Part shown: positions 7,786-16,910 of the stretch, piece after piece
How positions within the stretch are numbered: position 1 is the first letter of the stretch
Layout of the letters: every line of letters starts with the position of its first letter
Assembly: GCF_003628125.1 (NCBI RefSeq)
Contig: NZ_RBZU01000012.1
Coordinates: forward strand, 62,001-126,000
Direction: 5' to 3'
DNA length: 64,000 bases
DNA from: Pararobbsia silviterrae
Lineage (GTDB): Bacteria > Pseudomonadota > Gammaproteobacteria > Burkholderiales > Burkholderiaceae
The notes under the pieces: generated by a model
Seen by the model: the letters and a program-made list of their open reading frames with translations, nothing else
What the model was told of the DNA's origin: nothing
The model's database searches: none
Made by a program: the position numbers and the translations under genes

Positions 7786-8904
7786 TCAGGCGAGCGGCAT
7801 GCCGCAGAGCACGCGGCCGATGAATTCGTAGAGCACATCGGACGTCGGCGCCATGATCGACGATGCGCGCGCATCGCGAAACAGGCGCTCGATGCCGACA
7901 TCCTTGCGAAATGCCGCACCCCCGCAGATCCGCATGGCCGTGTCGGTCACGTCGAGCGATGCCTCGGCCGCGACGGCCTTGACTTCGAGCACGCGCAACA
8001 TCGCATCGGCCCGACTCGCGTTCATGGCGGCCAGCGTGTCGTCGCGCAGCGCGCGCGCCTGATCCGCGCGCAGACGCGCACGCGCGAGATAGGCGCGAAT
8101 CGTCGGCAAGTCGGCCAGCGTGCTGCCGCTTTCGGCGAAGCGGCTCGCGGTGATGTGCGCGGTCGCGCGTTCGAGCGCACTGTCCATCAGGCCGATCGAA
8201 CTCGACGCGACGAGCGTCGCGAAGACGGGCAGCGCATCGCCGGTCATGATGTCGAAACCCGAACCGTCGGCGCCGAGCCGCGTGCCGGCCGGCACGCGCA
8301 CGGTGTCCGCGCTCAGCGGCGCGGACGCGTTGCCGCGCAGACCGAGTCCGTCGAACGGCTTGGGACTCGAGAGTCCGGCCGACGCGCGATCGACGAGCCA
8401 CAAGGTGCTCGCGCCCTGCGCGGCGGGCGTCGGCTGCGACGACCAGATATAGGAATCGGCTTCCTGCGCGGATGTGACCATGCTCTTGCTGCCGTTCAGC
8501 ACGATCGCGTCGCCATCCGGCTGCGCGGTCCCCGTCGATGCCCAGAAGTGACTTCGCGTCCCGGTCTCGGACCACGCTAGCGTCGTCAGATGCTTGCCTT
8601 GAGCGATGGCGCTCCGGATCTCGGGAGAGCCGTACTTTTCGACGAGCGCCGTGGCCGTGTAGTGCATCGTCACGACCATCGCGGTTGACGGACACGCGTG
8701 CGCGATGCGCTCGACGACGCGGCACGCATCGGTCAATCCCAAGCCCATGCCGCCGTGCGCTGGGGCGCTGAGCAAGCCGAGCAGACCGGCTTCGCCGAGC
8801 GCCTCGACGGCGGCGCGCGGAAAGCGCGCGTCGCGATCCGTTTCGGGAGCTGCGGGAAGAACCACCGTTTGAACAACGCGATCGAGCGCTTCAGCGTAGG
8901 ACAT
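7786..8904 (-). CDS. Acyl-CoA dehydrogenase-family flavoprotein
   Basis: A 372-residue FAD enzyme of the acyl-CoA dehydrogenase superfamily. The N-terminal helical domain is followed by the flavin-contact segment TLAWSETGTRSHF, the beta domain (IVLNGSKSMVTSAQEAD), and a C-terminal helical domain ending GGAAFRKDVGIERLFRDARA and then MAPTSDVLYEFIGRVLCG. I could not place the catalytic glutamate confidently, so it could be a dehydrogenase or one of the flavin monooxygenases of this fold (DszC/SfnB type). It is the first gene of a three-gene operon with the PhnD-like and diiron genes. The promoter should lie in 8905-9375. Confidence 0.85.
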   Translation of the reverse strand: MSYAEALDRVVQTVVLPAAPETDRDARFPRAAVEALGEAGLLGLLSAPAHGGMGLGLTDACRVVERIAHACPSTAMVVTMHYTATALVEKYGSPEIRSAIAQGKHLTTLAWSETGTRSHFWASTGTAQPDGDAIVLNGSKSMVTSAQEADSYIWSSQPTPAAQGASTLWLVDRASAGLSSPKPFDGLGLRGNASAPLSADTVRVPAGTRLGADGSGFDIMTGDALPVFATLVASSSIGLMDSALERATAHITASRFAESGSTLADLPTIRAYLARARLRADQARALRDDTLAAMNASRADAMLRVLEVKAVAAEASLDVTDTAMRICGGAAFRKDVGIERLFRDARASSIMAPTSDVLYEFIGRVLCGMPLA

Positions 8905-9375
8905 CGAACCGGCTCCCTATGGTGAGGCGGGAGTCTGTCGATGCAGCGTGCAGACACGACGGATCGCGGGCTCGGCGCGGCGCGGCCCGATACGGGCGCG
9001 CCGGCGTGCTTTCGTCGCATGCAGACCTGCAACAACGACTCTCGCACTGAAAAAAGGCCCGGCGATGCCAAGCGCATTCACGGGCGCGACGATTATTGCA
9101 CCGTGAACGAATCTGTTCAGAGCGGGGGCGGATCGCGCGTGGCGACGTCGAACGGGTGCGTGCTGTCGCGCGGCGCGTGCGGTTTCAAACGCATTGACGC
9201 AGTGCCGCATGATCGACTCCGTGCGCGGCGTGCACGCGTCATCGCATGCGTCGTCCCGCGTGCCGTCCGGCGGCCGCTACGGTCCGCGATGGTATGCTCG
9301 CGCTCAATCTCACGAGCGGCGTGTCGACCGGGCATGCCGCGTGCTCACGCCATTCGGCGCTTCGGAATCCGGCCC
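8905..9375. promoter_or_regulatory. Divergent intergenic region between the three-gene operon and the halogenase-like gene
   Basis: These 471 bases separate two genes read in opposite directions, so both promoters should be here. No supported gene lies inside. Open frames cross it without recognisable starts or domains. I saw no clear operator or sigma-70 boxes. Confidence 0.45.
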
Positions 9376-10674
9376 ATGAATCCAACGACAAACGATCCCA
9401 CCCAGCCTGACGTTCTCGTCATCGGCGGCGGTCCCGCAGGTGCGACGGCGGCGGCTTTTCTCGCGAAGAAAGGGCGGCGTGTCGTGCTCGTCGAAAAAGA
9501 GGCGCATCCGCGCTTCCATATCGGCGAAAGCCTGTTGCCGCGTAATCTCGATATCTTCGAGCGCCTTGGCGTGCTCGAACAGGTTCGCTCGATCGGTGTC
9601 CACAAGCCCGGCGCTGAATTCGTCTCGGACCGCACGGGCCGAAGCTGCGCATTCCCGTTCGCTCACGCGCTCGATCGCGATCGCACGCATGCGTGGCAGG
9701 TGCGACGCGCCGATCTCGATGCCTTGTTGTTCAAGCATGCCGCCGCGCAGGGCGCCGAGTGTGTCGAACAGACGCAGGTCGTCGACGTCCGTCTTGGCGA
9801 CGGCGGCGCGCGTCATCAGGTCACCGCGCGCGATGCGTCGGGCGTCGAGCGGACCTGGCACCCGCGCTATGTGCTCGACGCATCGGGCCGCGATACGTTT
9901 CTCGCGTCGCGCATGAAGGTCAAGACGTCGAACAAGTACAACAATACGGCGGCGGTTTACGCGCATTTCACGGGCGTCACGCGCCGCGAAGGCGACCTCG
10001 AGGGCTACATCAGCATTCATCTCGCCGAGGACGGCTGGTTCTGGCTGATCCCGTTGCCCGACGACACGATGAGCATCGGCTTCGTCGGCAATCAGTCGGC
10101 CTGGAAGGGACGCACGGGGACGCCGACCGATCTGCTCATGGCGCGTATCGCGTCGAGCCCGACTGTCGCCGCGCGCGTCGCGGGCGCACAGCGCGTATCG
10201 GATGTGCATAGCACCGCGAACTACAGCTATCGCGCGCGCGAGGGTCATGGCGACGGCTTTCTGATGATCGGCGACGCCTACGGGTTCGTCGATCCGATGT
10301 TCTCGACGGGCGTGCTGATGGCGATGACCGGCGGCGAACTCGGCGCGCAAGCGGCCGATGCGTGGCTCGACGATCCGGCGCGCGGCAGGCAGCTCGCGGA
10401 CGCGGCCAATCATGAATTGTCCGAGGCGATGGACCGGATCAGCTGGCTCATCTATCGCGTCAACGACCCGGTGATGCGTACGCTGTTCATGGCGCCGTCG
10501 AACCGGCTCTGGATGCGCGACGGCATTGTGAACATGCTGGCCGGCAATCTGCGCGGAAGCTGGCGCGCGGCATTGCCCATCCTCTGCTTCAAGGCCATTT
10601 ATCACGTGATGTCGGCGCTGCATCGGCGCGGCATCTCGATCGATCTGCCCGAGATGCCCACGCCGCGCGTGTGA
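9376..10674 (+). CDS. Flavin-dependent halogenase-like monooxygenase
   Basis: The 432-residue product has the FAD-binding GGGPAGATAAAFLAKKGRRV at the N-terminus and FHIGESLLPRNL. A Lys at residue 77 (HKPGAEF) lies where halogenases keep their catalytic lysine. The halogenase signature WFWLIP is at residues 221-226, and the second FAD motif is FLMIGDAYGFVDPMFSTGV. Together these favour a phenol-type flavin-dependent halogenase over a plain hydroxylase. Members of the same group in lipid or polyene pathways act as reductases or hydroxylases, so the reaction is not certain. It would need reduced FAD from a partner reductase, which is not adjacent. I chose the ATG at 9376 because homology starts there. 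Confidence 0.75.
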   Translation: MNPTTNDPTQPDVLVIGGGPAGATAAAFLAKKGRRVVLVEKEAHPRFHIGESLLPRNLDIFERLGVLEQVRSIGVHKPGAEFVSDRTGRSCAFPFAHALDRDRTHAWQVRRADLDALLFKHAAAQGAECVEQTQVVDVRLGDGGARHQVTARDASGVERTWHPRYVLDASGRDTFLASRMKVKTSNKYNNTAAVYAHFTGVTRREGDLEGYISIHLAEDGWFWLIPLPDDTMSIGFVGNQSAWKGRTGTPTDLLMARIASSPTVAARVAGAQRVSDVHSTANYSYRAREGHGDGFLMIGDAYGFVDPMFSTGVLMAMTGGELGAQAADAWLDDPARGRQLADAANHELSEAMDRISWLIYRVNDPVMRTLFMAPSNRLWMRDGIVNMLAGNLRGSWRAALPILCFKAIYHVMSALHRRGISIDLPEMPTPRV

Positions 10675-10689
10675 CGCCTAATGCGTCAC
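10671..10689 (+). terminator. Hairpin overlapping the halogenase-like stop codon
   Basis: Perfect 7-bp arms GTGACGC (10671-10677) and GCGTCAC (10683-10689) enclose a 5-base loop and include the TGA stop. There is no T-run, so this may be a transcript-end structure rather than a classical terminator. Confidence 0.45.
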
Positions 10690-10713
10690 GCATGCGCAGG
10701 CGGCCGCTTGATC

Positions 10714-10803
10714 AGCCGCTAAGCCGCCATTTGCTTTAGCGGCTTAGGAGGCTAAAGCCGACAAAGCCGACAAAGGCGCTAAAGCGGCTAAAGCCGCTAA
10801 GGC
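10714..10803. repeat. Array of short GCTAAAGCC-type repeats with a hairpin
   Basis: A 9-bp stem, AGCCGCTAA (10714-10722) with TTAGCGGCT (10736-10744), is followed to 10803 by about six near-copies of (G/C)CTAAAGC or ACAAAGCC. It lies between two convergent genes, just after the diguanylate cyclase stop on the minus strand. It may be a transcription-end structure or a slippage-grown repeat. A minus-strand frame through it would encode ALA-type repeats, but I do not call that a gene. Confidence 0.5.
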
Positions 10804-10843
10804 CATGCATCGCGTGCGATGCGGGTTCGCTCGGGCCGATCGC

Positions 10844-12430
10844 TCAGACCTCCGCGACTTCTTCGACTTCAACTTCGGGCGTTTCGGCGACGACGACGCG
10901 ATTGCGCCCGGTGGTTTTTGCGCGATACAAGGCTTCGTCGGCACTTTTGATCACGGCGCCGATCTCGCGCGGCGCGGTCGGCACCAGCGTCGAGACGCCG
11001 ATGCTCACGGTCACGTGTTCGTGCACGCTGCCGGTATGCGGGATGCGGAGCGCGTCGATCGCGGTGCGGATTTTTTGCGCGACCGCCGTCGCGCCTTCGG
11101 CGTTCGTATTCGGCAAGACCACGATGAACTCCTCGCCGCCGTAGCGCGCCGCGCAGTCGGTCGGCCGATGCACGTGATCGCTGATGCAACGCGCGACGGC
11201 CGTCAGCGCATCGTCGCCGGCCTGATGCCCGTATGTGTCGTTATACGACTTGAACCAGTCGAGGTCGACGAACAGCAGCGACAACGCATTGCGTGTGCGG
11301 CGCGCACGCCGCCATTCGCGCCCGAGAATCTCGTCGAGCATATGTCGGTTGCTCAATCCTGTGAGCCCGTCCGTTTTGGCGAGCAACGACAAATCGGCCT
11401 CCGCGCGCATTCTGCGTTGAAGCTGAAGACTCAAGGCCAGCGCGAGTGAAAACAAGCCGACGATGAGCAAGGCCATCAACGAGCCGATCATCGTCGCGCG
11501 ACGTTTCCATTGCGTATAAATATGTTGCTCGGTTTCGCCGACGATGATGATGAACGGCAAATCCGCGAGGCTCTTGAAGCAGTGATAGCGGCGCACACCG
11601 TCGAGCTTCGAATCGACCCAAAAGCATCCTTCCTGCTCCGTATTGAACCGATGCATGACGTCATCGTCCTGCACATTGGTCCCGATGACGTCCTCGGAAT
11701 ACGGGTAGCGCATCGTGACGGTGCCGTCTCGATTGAGCAAGGCGACGAGACCGTTCGGGCCGAGCGAGAGCGAGCCGAACAGCTTGCGGAAATACTGGAG
11801 ATCGATGCCGATCAGCGCGACGCCCTTGAACGAGCCGTCCGGCGCGGAAATGCGGCGACTGAGCACGAGCGTGTGCGAGCCTGGATGCAAACGCGTCGGA
11901 TAGGGACCGCTGATATAGAGGCCGACGTTCGGATTGTCGCGATGCACGGCGAAATACTTGCGTTCCGAGAAATTGACTTTCGGCGGCGTTTCGCTCTCGG
12001 CGTCCATCGTGACATTGCCCTTGGCGTCGAGCACGACCATGGCGCCGATATTGATCTTCGACGTGGCGCGGTCGAACACGAGATCCCGGCGCATCGACCA
12101 CGGCAGCTTGGCGACCTCGGGGTCGTTGACGCGATCGACGATCATCTGGAGCGCGACGCCGTAGATTTCGAAATTGCGTTCGATATCGTGTTCCGCGACG
12201 CTGACGAGATTACGCGAGGTATCGCGTGCGCGGCTTACAGCGTCGTCGCGCGTCTGGAGCAGGATCAATGCGCAAATGACGACCGTGAACAGCGCAAACA
12301 CGATCACGGTGCCCGCGATCGCTTGAGGCGATGCCAGCTTTTGGTAAAAACGCGCCGACCAGCGTCGCGCGATCCGCGACGCCTTCGTATAGCTGACGGC
12401 CGTCCCTGTGTGTCTTACGCTCGGATGCAC
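10844..12430 (-). CDS. Membrane diguanylate cyclase with dCACHE-type sensor
   Basis: A 528-residue inner-membrane enzyme predicted to make cyclic di-GMP from two GTP. A first helix (about residues 35-60) and a second (AMIGSLMALLIVGLFSLALAL region) enclose a periplasmic sensor of the dCACHE type. The cytosolic GGDEF domain has DLDWFKSYNDTYGH, an intact GGEEF active site and an upstream RPTD inhibitory site for product feedback. The GTG at 12430 is preferred because GGAAGGG lies about five bases upstream. A TTG at 12475 would add 15 residues. It lies next to the capsule genes, but a functional link is only a guess. Confidence 0.88.
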   Translation of the reverse strand: MHPSVRHTGTAVSYTKASRIARRWSARFYQKLASPQAIAGTVIVFALFTVVICALILLQTRDDAVSRARDTSRNLVSVAEHDIERNFEIYGVALQMIVDRVNDPEVAKLPWSMRRDLVFDRATSKINIGAMVVLDAKGNVTMDAESETPPKVNFSERKYFAVHRDNPNVGLYISGPYPTRLHPGSHTLVLSRRISAPDGSFKGVALIGIDLQYFRKLFGSLSLGPNGLVALLNRDGTVTMRYPYSEDVIGTNVQDDDVMHRFNTEQEGCFWVDSKLDGVRRYHCFKSLADLPFIIIVGETEQHIYTQWKRRATMIGSLMALLIVGLFSLALALSLQLQRRMRAEADLSLLAKTDGLTGLSNRHMLDEILGREWRRARRTRNALSLLFVDLDWFKSYNDTYGHQAGDDALTAVARCISDHVHRPTDCAARYGGEEFIVVLPNTNAEGATAVAQKIRTAIDALRIPHTGSVHEHVTVSIGVSTLVPTAPREIGAVIKSADEALYRAKTTGRNRVVVAETPEVEVEEVAEV

Positions 12431-12530
12431 CTGACCCTTCCGATGGAAGTCCTGCGCCAAGTGTCTTAACGACAAATCCGCGCGATGCTTGAGTCATCCT
12501 TTGGTTTATTTGACGCGCTTGAGGCTTAGG

Positions 12531-12574
12531 AAAAAAATACCCGAATCGTATGCGCGACGCGCACATGCGGGTAT
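12531..12574 (-). terminator. Rho-independent terminator after kpsS
   Basis: Read on the minus strand, the arms ATACCCG (12574-12568) and CGGGTAT (12543-12537) form a stem with a further GC-rich stem in the loop, followed by a run of T (12537-12531). It lies about 90 bases after the kpsS stop, so it ends the kpsS-manC transcript before the diguanylate cyclase gene. Confidence 0.75.
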
Positions 12575-12663
12575 GTCATATCTTCTGAAAGGCAGGGTGT
12601 TCGGTACGCACGACGCATGACGTGGGCCGACTTTGGCAGACGATCGTGTCGGCGATCACTCGC

Positions 12664-13941
12664 TCACACGATCGTCGCGTGCGGCGCTTTGGCGTTCAAC
12701 TGGGCATGCGGTTCGAGCAAGGCTCGCAAGCGCGTCTGTGCATCCGCGTCGAGACGCTTCGCGGCTTCCTTGACCGCGGCGGTCAGACCGGGATCGCGGT
12801 AATAGACGCCGCGCATCTGAATCGTGCCGGCAAGCGCGCGCACGAATGCGTCGACGAGCGTGGGGTCGGGCGGCGTCGCGTGCCGCCAGAATGCATCGAG
12901 CGCACCGTCCCACGCGAGGCCGCGCACGTCGAAAATCGCCGCACCGAGCGCCATCGTCGGAATGCCCGCGCGAATCGACCAGACGCCGACTGTACTGTTG
13001 ACCGTGACGACGCCGCGCGCGCCGTCGAGCAAGCGGTCCAATGCGCCGCCGTCGAGGAACCGGACACGATCGGCGACGCCATGCGTCTGCGCGATCCGCG
13101 CGATGATGCGGTGCCATCGACGCACGCCCGGATCGAGCGGATGCAGTTTCGTTACGAGCACGGCGTCGGCGGGCGCATGCCGCGCGAACGAGCCAATGAC
13201 GGTCTCCAATGCCGCGACGCCGTTCGGATAGGTCGAGTACGCGCGCAGGCTATAGTCGACCTCCATCTGCATCGGAAACACGAACCACGGATGCGTGCCC
13301 GCCTTGAGCGCGGCGATCTCGTGATCGGCATGCGCGCCGCGTCGCCCTCGCATCAGCAGCCGCCATCCGGTCGCGAGGTAGTTGAGCACCGGATGGTGAA
13401 TCTGGTGACTCCGGAATCCCGGGTATCGAAACGCGAGCAACCACGACAGGATGGCGTGCGTGACTTCAAGCGCCGCTTGTTTAGGGAAACTGTCGGTGAA
13501 GACCGCGCGCAGATCGGCGGCGGGAACGGCTTGAGCCAGATGATGGATCGCTTGAGGCGTTCTCGGAAAACGCGACAGCGCAGAGAGGCCATCGGGTTCG
13601 AGCGTGATCCAGTCGGGTCGCAGATAGCCGAAGTCGGTGGCCGTCACGCGAATATTCCGCTTTGTCGCCGCAGCGATCGCGACACGATGGAACGGACGTT
13701 GTTCGGCAAGCAGCACGAGGTCCGTGACCTGCTCGCGGTCCATCAGGTCTTCGATAAACGCGGGCCAGCGCGCGGCGCTGCCGCGATAGGCGATCGCGCC
13801 GCGTCCGCGCCACAACAACGCGTCGCCGGCGCACAGATTGACTCGGACCACACGATGACCTTCCGCGCTCAGCGCGTCGCCGAGTTTGCGAAAGAACGTC
13901 GAAATCGGTCCCTGTAGAAACAGAAAGCATTGCTTGGCCAC
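12664..13941 (-). CDS. kpsS: Capsule beta-Kdo transferase, KpsS/WcbO family
   Basis: The 425-residue product belongs to the KpsS family. KpsS adds the first beta-Kdo to phosphatidylglycerol in ABC-transporter-dependent capsules; KpsC then extends the chain. Family marks are the N-terminal LFLQGPISTFFRKLGDAL, TDFGYLRPDWITLEPDG, the central WFVFPMQMEVDYSLRAYS with LVTKLHPLD, and the C-terminal TVNSTVGVWSIRAGIPTMALG. The start is GTG at 13941 (no ATG nearby). It is the last gene of a minus-strand run glycosyltransferase-manC-kpsS, closed by the terminator at 12531-12574. Its partner kpsC is 22 kb away in the same locus. Confidence 0.88.
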   Translation of the reverse strand: MAKQCFLFLQGPISTFFRKLGDALSAEGHRVVRVNLCAGDALLWRGRGAIAYRGSAARWPAFIEDLMDREQVTDLVLLAEQRPFHRVAIAAATKRNIRVTATDFGYLRPDWITLEPDGLSALSRFPRTPQAIHHLAQAVPAADLRAVFTDSFPKQAALEVTHAILSWLLAFRYPGFRSHQIHHPVLNYLATGWRLLMRGRRGAHADHEIAALKAGTHPWFVFPMQMEVDYSLRAYSTYPNGVAALETVIGSFARHAPADAVLVTKLHPLDPGVRRWHRIIARIAQTHGVADRVRFLDGGALDRLLDGARGVVTVNSTVGVWSIRAGIPTMALGAAIFDVRGLAWDGALDAFWRHATPPDPTLVDAFVRALAGTIQMRGVYYRDPGLTAAVKEAAKRLDADAQTRLRALLEPHAQLNAKAPHATIV

Positions 13942-14032
13942 GCGTCGGTCCCCGTGCGTCCGGCGGTTATATTTTCTGAGTATCGCGGCGAGTCGTCATG
14001 TGTCGTCGTTCATCTCGCACATGCCGTGCGCC

Positions 14033-15463
14033 TCAAGCCTGTCCCACGCGTCCATACGTATCCTCGAAGCGGACGATGTCGTCTTCGCCGAGATAGGCAC
14101 CCGACTGGACTTCGATCAATTCGAGCGGAATCCGGCCGGGATTCGCGAGCCGGTGCGTGACGCCGAGCGGAATATACGTCGATTGATTTTCGGTCAGGAT
14201 CAATTGCGAGTCGCCGTTGGTCACGTGCGCGGTGCCCTTGACGACGATCCAGTGCTCGGCGCGATGGTGGTGCATCTGCAGGCTCAATTGCGCGCCGGGG
14301 TTCACGACGATGCGCTTGACCTGGAAGCGCTCGCCTTGATCGATGCCCTCGTACGATCCCCACGGACGCACGACGCGGCGATGCGTGACCGATTCCTGAC
14401 GTCCCGATGCGTTGAGCTTCTCGACGATATGCTTGACGTTCTGCACCTTGTCACGATGTACGACGAGCACGGCGTCCGCGGTCTCGACGATGACGACGTT
14501 GTCGAGACCGATGGCGGCCACCATCCGATGTTCGGCGCGGATATACGAATTCGACATCGCGTCGGCCATCACGTCGCCGAGCAGCGTGTTGCCGTCGGCA
14601 TCGCCGTCGCTGAGCGCCGCCAGCGCGCTCCATGAGCCGATATCGCTCCAGCCGAGATCGGATGTCGCGATGACGGCCGCGCGATCGGTGTGCTCCATGA
14701 CCGCGTAGTCGATCGATACGTTCGGGCACGCGGCGAATTCGGGTGCGTCGAGCCGCAGAAAATCGTGGTCCTGTTCGGCGGCATCGAGCGCACGCTCGGC
14801 ATGCTCGACGATCTCGGCGCCGTAGCGGCGCAATTCGTCGAGATACGCGGACGCGGAGAACATGAACATGCCGCTGTTCCAGTAGTAGCCGCCTTCATCG
14901 ACGAAGCGTTGCGCGGTCGGCGCGTCGGGTTTCTCGACGAACGAATCGACGATGTGCGCCGACGCGGCTTCGGCAAGCGCCGCACCCGCGCGGATATAGC
15001 CGTAGCCCGTATTCGGTTCGGTCGGCGTGATGCCGAACGTCACGAGATAGCGCTCGCGCGCGAGTCGCGCGGCGGCGCCGACGCCCTCGGCGAACGCGGC
15101 TTCGTTCGCGATGACATGATCGGACGGCAAGACGAGCAGCAGCGCGTCGGGCGATTGACGCAATGCGAGCATTGCGGCGACGGCGATTGCGGGCGCCGTA
15201 TTGCGGCCGACGGGTTCGAGCACGATCGACGACGGCTTCACGTGGATCTGCCGAAGTTGTTCCGCCACGAGAAAGCGCTGCGCGTTGTTGGTCAGCACGA
15301 TCGGCGGCGCGATATCGGCGATGCCGTGCAGGCGAAGCGCCGTTTGCTGGACGAGCGAGTCGTCGCCCGTGAGCTTCAGGTATTGCTTGGGAAATCCGCC
15401 GCGCGACATCGGCCACAGACGCGTGCCGCTTCCCCCACACAGAATGACCGGAAAAATATCCAT
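14033..15463 (-). CDS. manC: Mannose-1-phosphate guanylyltransferase / mannose-6-phosphate isomerase
   Basis: A 476-residue bifunctional enzyme supplying GDP-mannose for the capsule. The N-terminal nucleotidyltransferase domain has the pyrophosphorylase signature CGGSGTRLWPMSR and FVEKPD. The C-terminal cupin isomerase domain has RPWGSYEGIDQGERFQVKRI, the metal-binding LQMHHHRAEHWIVVKGTA and the tail IPLGVTHRLANPGRIPLELIE. The length and domain order are normal for the bifunctional type. The ATG at 15463 is clear. It sits between a GT4 gene and kpsS on the same strand and is probably co-transcribed with them. Its presence suggests mannose or a mannose-derived sugar (such as a heptose or rhamnose relative) in the polymer. 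Confidence 0.95.
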   Translation of the reverse strand: MDIFPVILCGGSGTRLWPMSRGGFPKQYLKLTGDDSLVQQTALRLHGIADIAPPIVLTNNAQRFLVAEQLRQIHVKPSSIVLEPVGRNTAPAIAVAAMLALRQSPDALLLVLPSDHVIANEAAFAEGVGAAARLARERYLVTFGITPTEPNTGYGYIRAGAALAEAASAHIVDSFVEKPDAPTAQRFVDEGGYYWNSGMFMFSASAYLDELRRYGAEIVEHAERALDAAEQDHDFLRLDAPEFAACPNVSIDYAVMEHTDRAAVIATSDLGWSDIGSWSALAALSDGDADGNTLLGDVMADAMSNSYIRAEHRMVAAIGLDNVVIVETADAVLVVHRDKVQNVKHIVEKLNASGRQESVTHRRVVRPWGSYEGIDQGERFQVKRIVVNPGAQLSLQMHHHRAEHWIVVKGTAHVTNGDSQLILTENQSTYIPLGVTHRLANPGRIPLELIEVQSGAYLGEDDIVRFEDTYGRVGQA

Positions 15464-15615
15464 GGTTCTCGATTCAAACGCTCAAATTATCCGGCGATCC
15501 AGGCGTACGAGCGATCGCTCGGTCCCGCGTCCTGAATCGTGCATCGACTTGCGAAAAGCGGTCTGCGAACCGCTTGTTTTCTTCTGTCCTGCGACCGCGC
15601 ATGCGTTCTATCCGT

Positions 15616-16767
15616 TCAAGCGAGCGTCTCGAGAAATCGATCGACATGCGCGAAATGCTCGTGCCACGTCGGCGTGCGAAACGCCGCGATTCTCGCGCGC
15701 TGTGCATCGCGTTCGATGCTCTCATGTTTTGCATAGGCCTCGATGCGCGCGAGCCATCCGGGACCGTCGAGCGGATCGAGAAAGTCGGGCGTATCGCCGG
15801 CAATTTCCCTAAAGACCGGGATATCGCTTGCGATGACGGGCACATGCATCGCGAGCGCTTCGATGATGGGCATGCCATAGCCTTCGACAAACGACGGAAA
15901 CAGCAGCGCGCGCGCATGATGCAGCCATGCGGCGAGCCGCTCGTCCGAGCAATCCGATTCCTCGATCACGGTGTCCTGCAGGTGCATGCAACGGTCGAGC
16001 ATGTCGAACGTGTTCTCGGACTCCCAGCCGCGATGTCCGATCACGACGAGCTTGGGGGCCGCGGCGCCGAGCCGTTCGACGAGCCGGCGCCAGACGTGAA
16101 GCATAAACCAGTGATTCTTGCGCGGCTCGATCGTGCCGAGCATGACGAAGTAGGGCGCGTCGATCGGACGCGCGCCCGGTGCGTGAGGGGTATTGCCCGG
16201 TGCGAGATGCGCGACGACGCCCGGCGGCACGCGCAGATCCGCGCGGTGGGCCTCGTCGGTCAGCGTATCGAGCGTCGCCGTGGAATTCATGATCAGGCCG
16301 TCCGCAAGCCGAAGCGCGGTATGAATACGCTTGCGGTGCGCGGCGTCGATACCGGGACGGCAATATTCGGCATGGGTCATCGGGATCAGGTCGTGGACCA
16401 TGAAGACCGAACGAATTTGGCGCTTGGCCATCGCGCCGTAATAGCGCGGATATTCCATGCCGTTATGGCTCGTGTGCAGCAGAATACTGCGTTTGTCGTA
16501 TTGACCGCGCATGCCGTTGATGCAGGCGCGCATCGCAATGCGACGCAGTGCATCTCGCTTGCGTGTCGATGCGAGCAACAGATCGAAGGCGTGTTGCGAC
16601 TCGCTTGGCGACAAGGATCCGGAAAACCCGCGCAGACTCACGATCGCGCGTGCGCGCTCGCGATAGCGCTCGATATACGCGAGGCCGACCCGATCGATGC
16701 CCGTCGGACGCAGCCCCGAATGCAAGCGCAACACCAGCCGCGAAATATCCAGAAAGAGCGTCGACAC
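15616..16767 (-). CDS. GT4-family glycosyltransferase (capsule)
   Basis: A cytosolic retaining glycosyltransferase of the GT-B fold, family GT4. Visible parts are the N-terminal LFLDISRLVLRLHSGLRPTG, which binds the acceptor, VFMVHDLIPMTHAEY, and the donor-binding half with VMLGTIEPRKNHWFML and the E-x7-E motif in EGYGMPIIE. It probably adds one sugar of the capsule repeat. The start is uncertain: homology begins at the GTG at 16767, but the frame is open to an ATG at 16899, which would nearly touch the divergent wza start. It leads the minus-strand run with manC and kpsS. Confidence 0.82.
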   Translation of the reverse strand: MSTLFLDISRLVLRLHSGLRPTGIDRVGLAYIERYRERARAIVSLRGFSGSLSPSESQHAFDLLLASTRKRDALRRIAMRACINGMRGQYDKRSILLHTSHNGMEYPRYYGAMAKRQIRSVFMVHDLIPMTHAEYCRPGIDAAHRKRIHTALRLADGLIMNSTATLDTLTDEAHRADLRVPPGVVAHLAPGNTPHAPGARPIDAPYFVMLGTIEPRKNHWFMLHVWRRLVERLGAAAPKLVVIGHRGWESENTFDMLDRCMHLQDTVIEESDCSDERLAAWLHHARALLFPSFVEGYGMPIIEALAMHVPVIASDIPVFREIAGDTPDFLDPLDGPGWLARIEAYAKHESIERDAQRARIAAFRTPTWHEHFAHVDRFLETLA

Positions 16768-16910
16768 GGATTCGAAAGATAGAAGGAATGACCGTCTGTG
16801 TAACGCGTGGAAAATGCGGTGCGTCGCACGCGGGCTTTTTCTCTCGCGGCATTCTATTTTATCTTCCGGCATGCGACAATTTGCGCCGGTCTCGTACATT
16901 ACTCAAAGAA

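Noticed and set aside
8941..9375. Upstream extension of the halogenase-like frame
   Set aside because: The frame is open for 145 codons above the ATG at 9376, but this part lacks the conserved start of the family and its composition is that of random GC-rich sequence.
10714..10803. CRISPR array
   Set aside because: The repeats are only about nine bases with no spacers of regular length, so this is not a CRISPR array.
10744..10944. 66-residue minus-strand frame containing ALA-type repeats
   Set aside because: It overlaps the end of the diguanylate cyclase gene and depends on the repeat array. No ribosome site or relative was seen.
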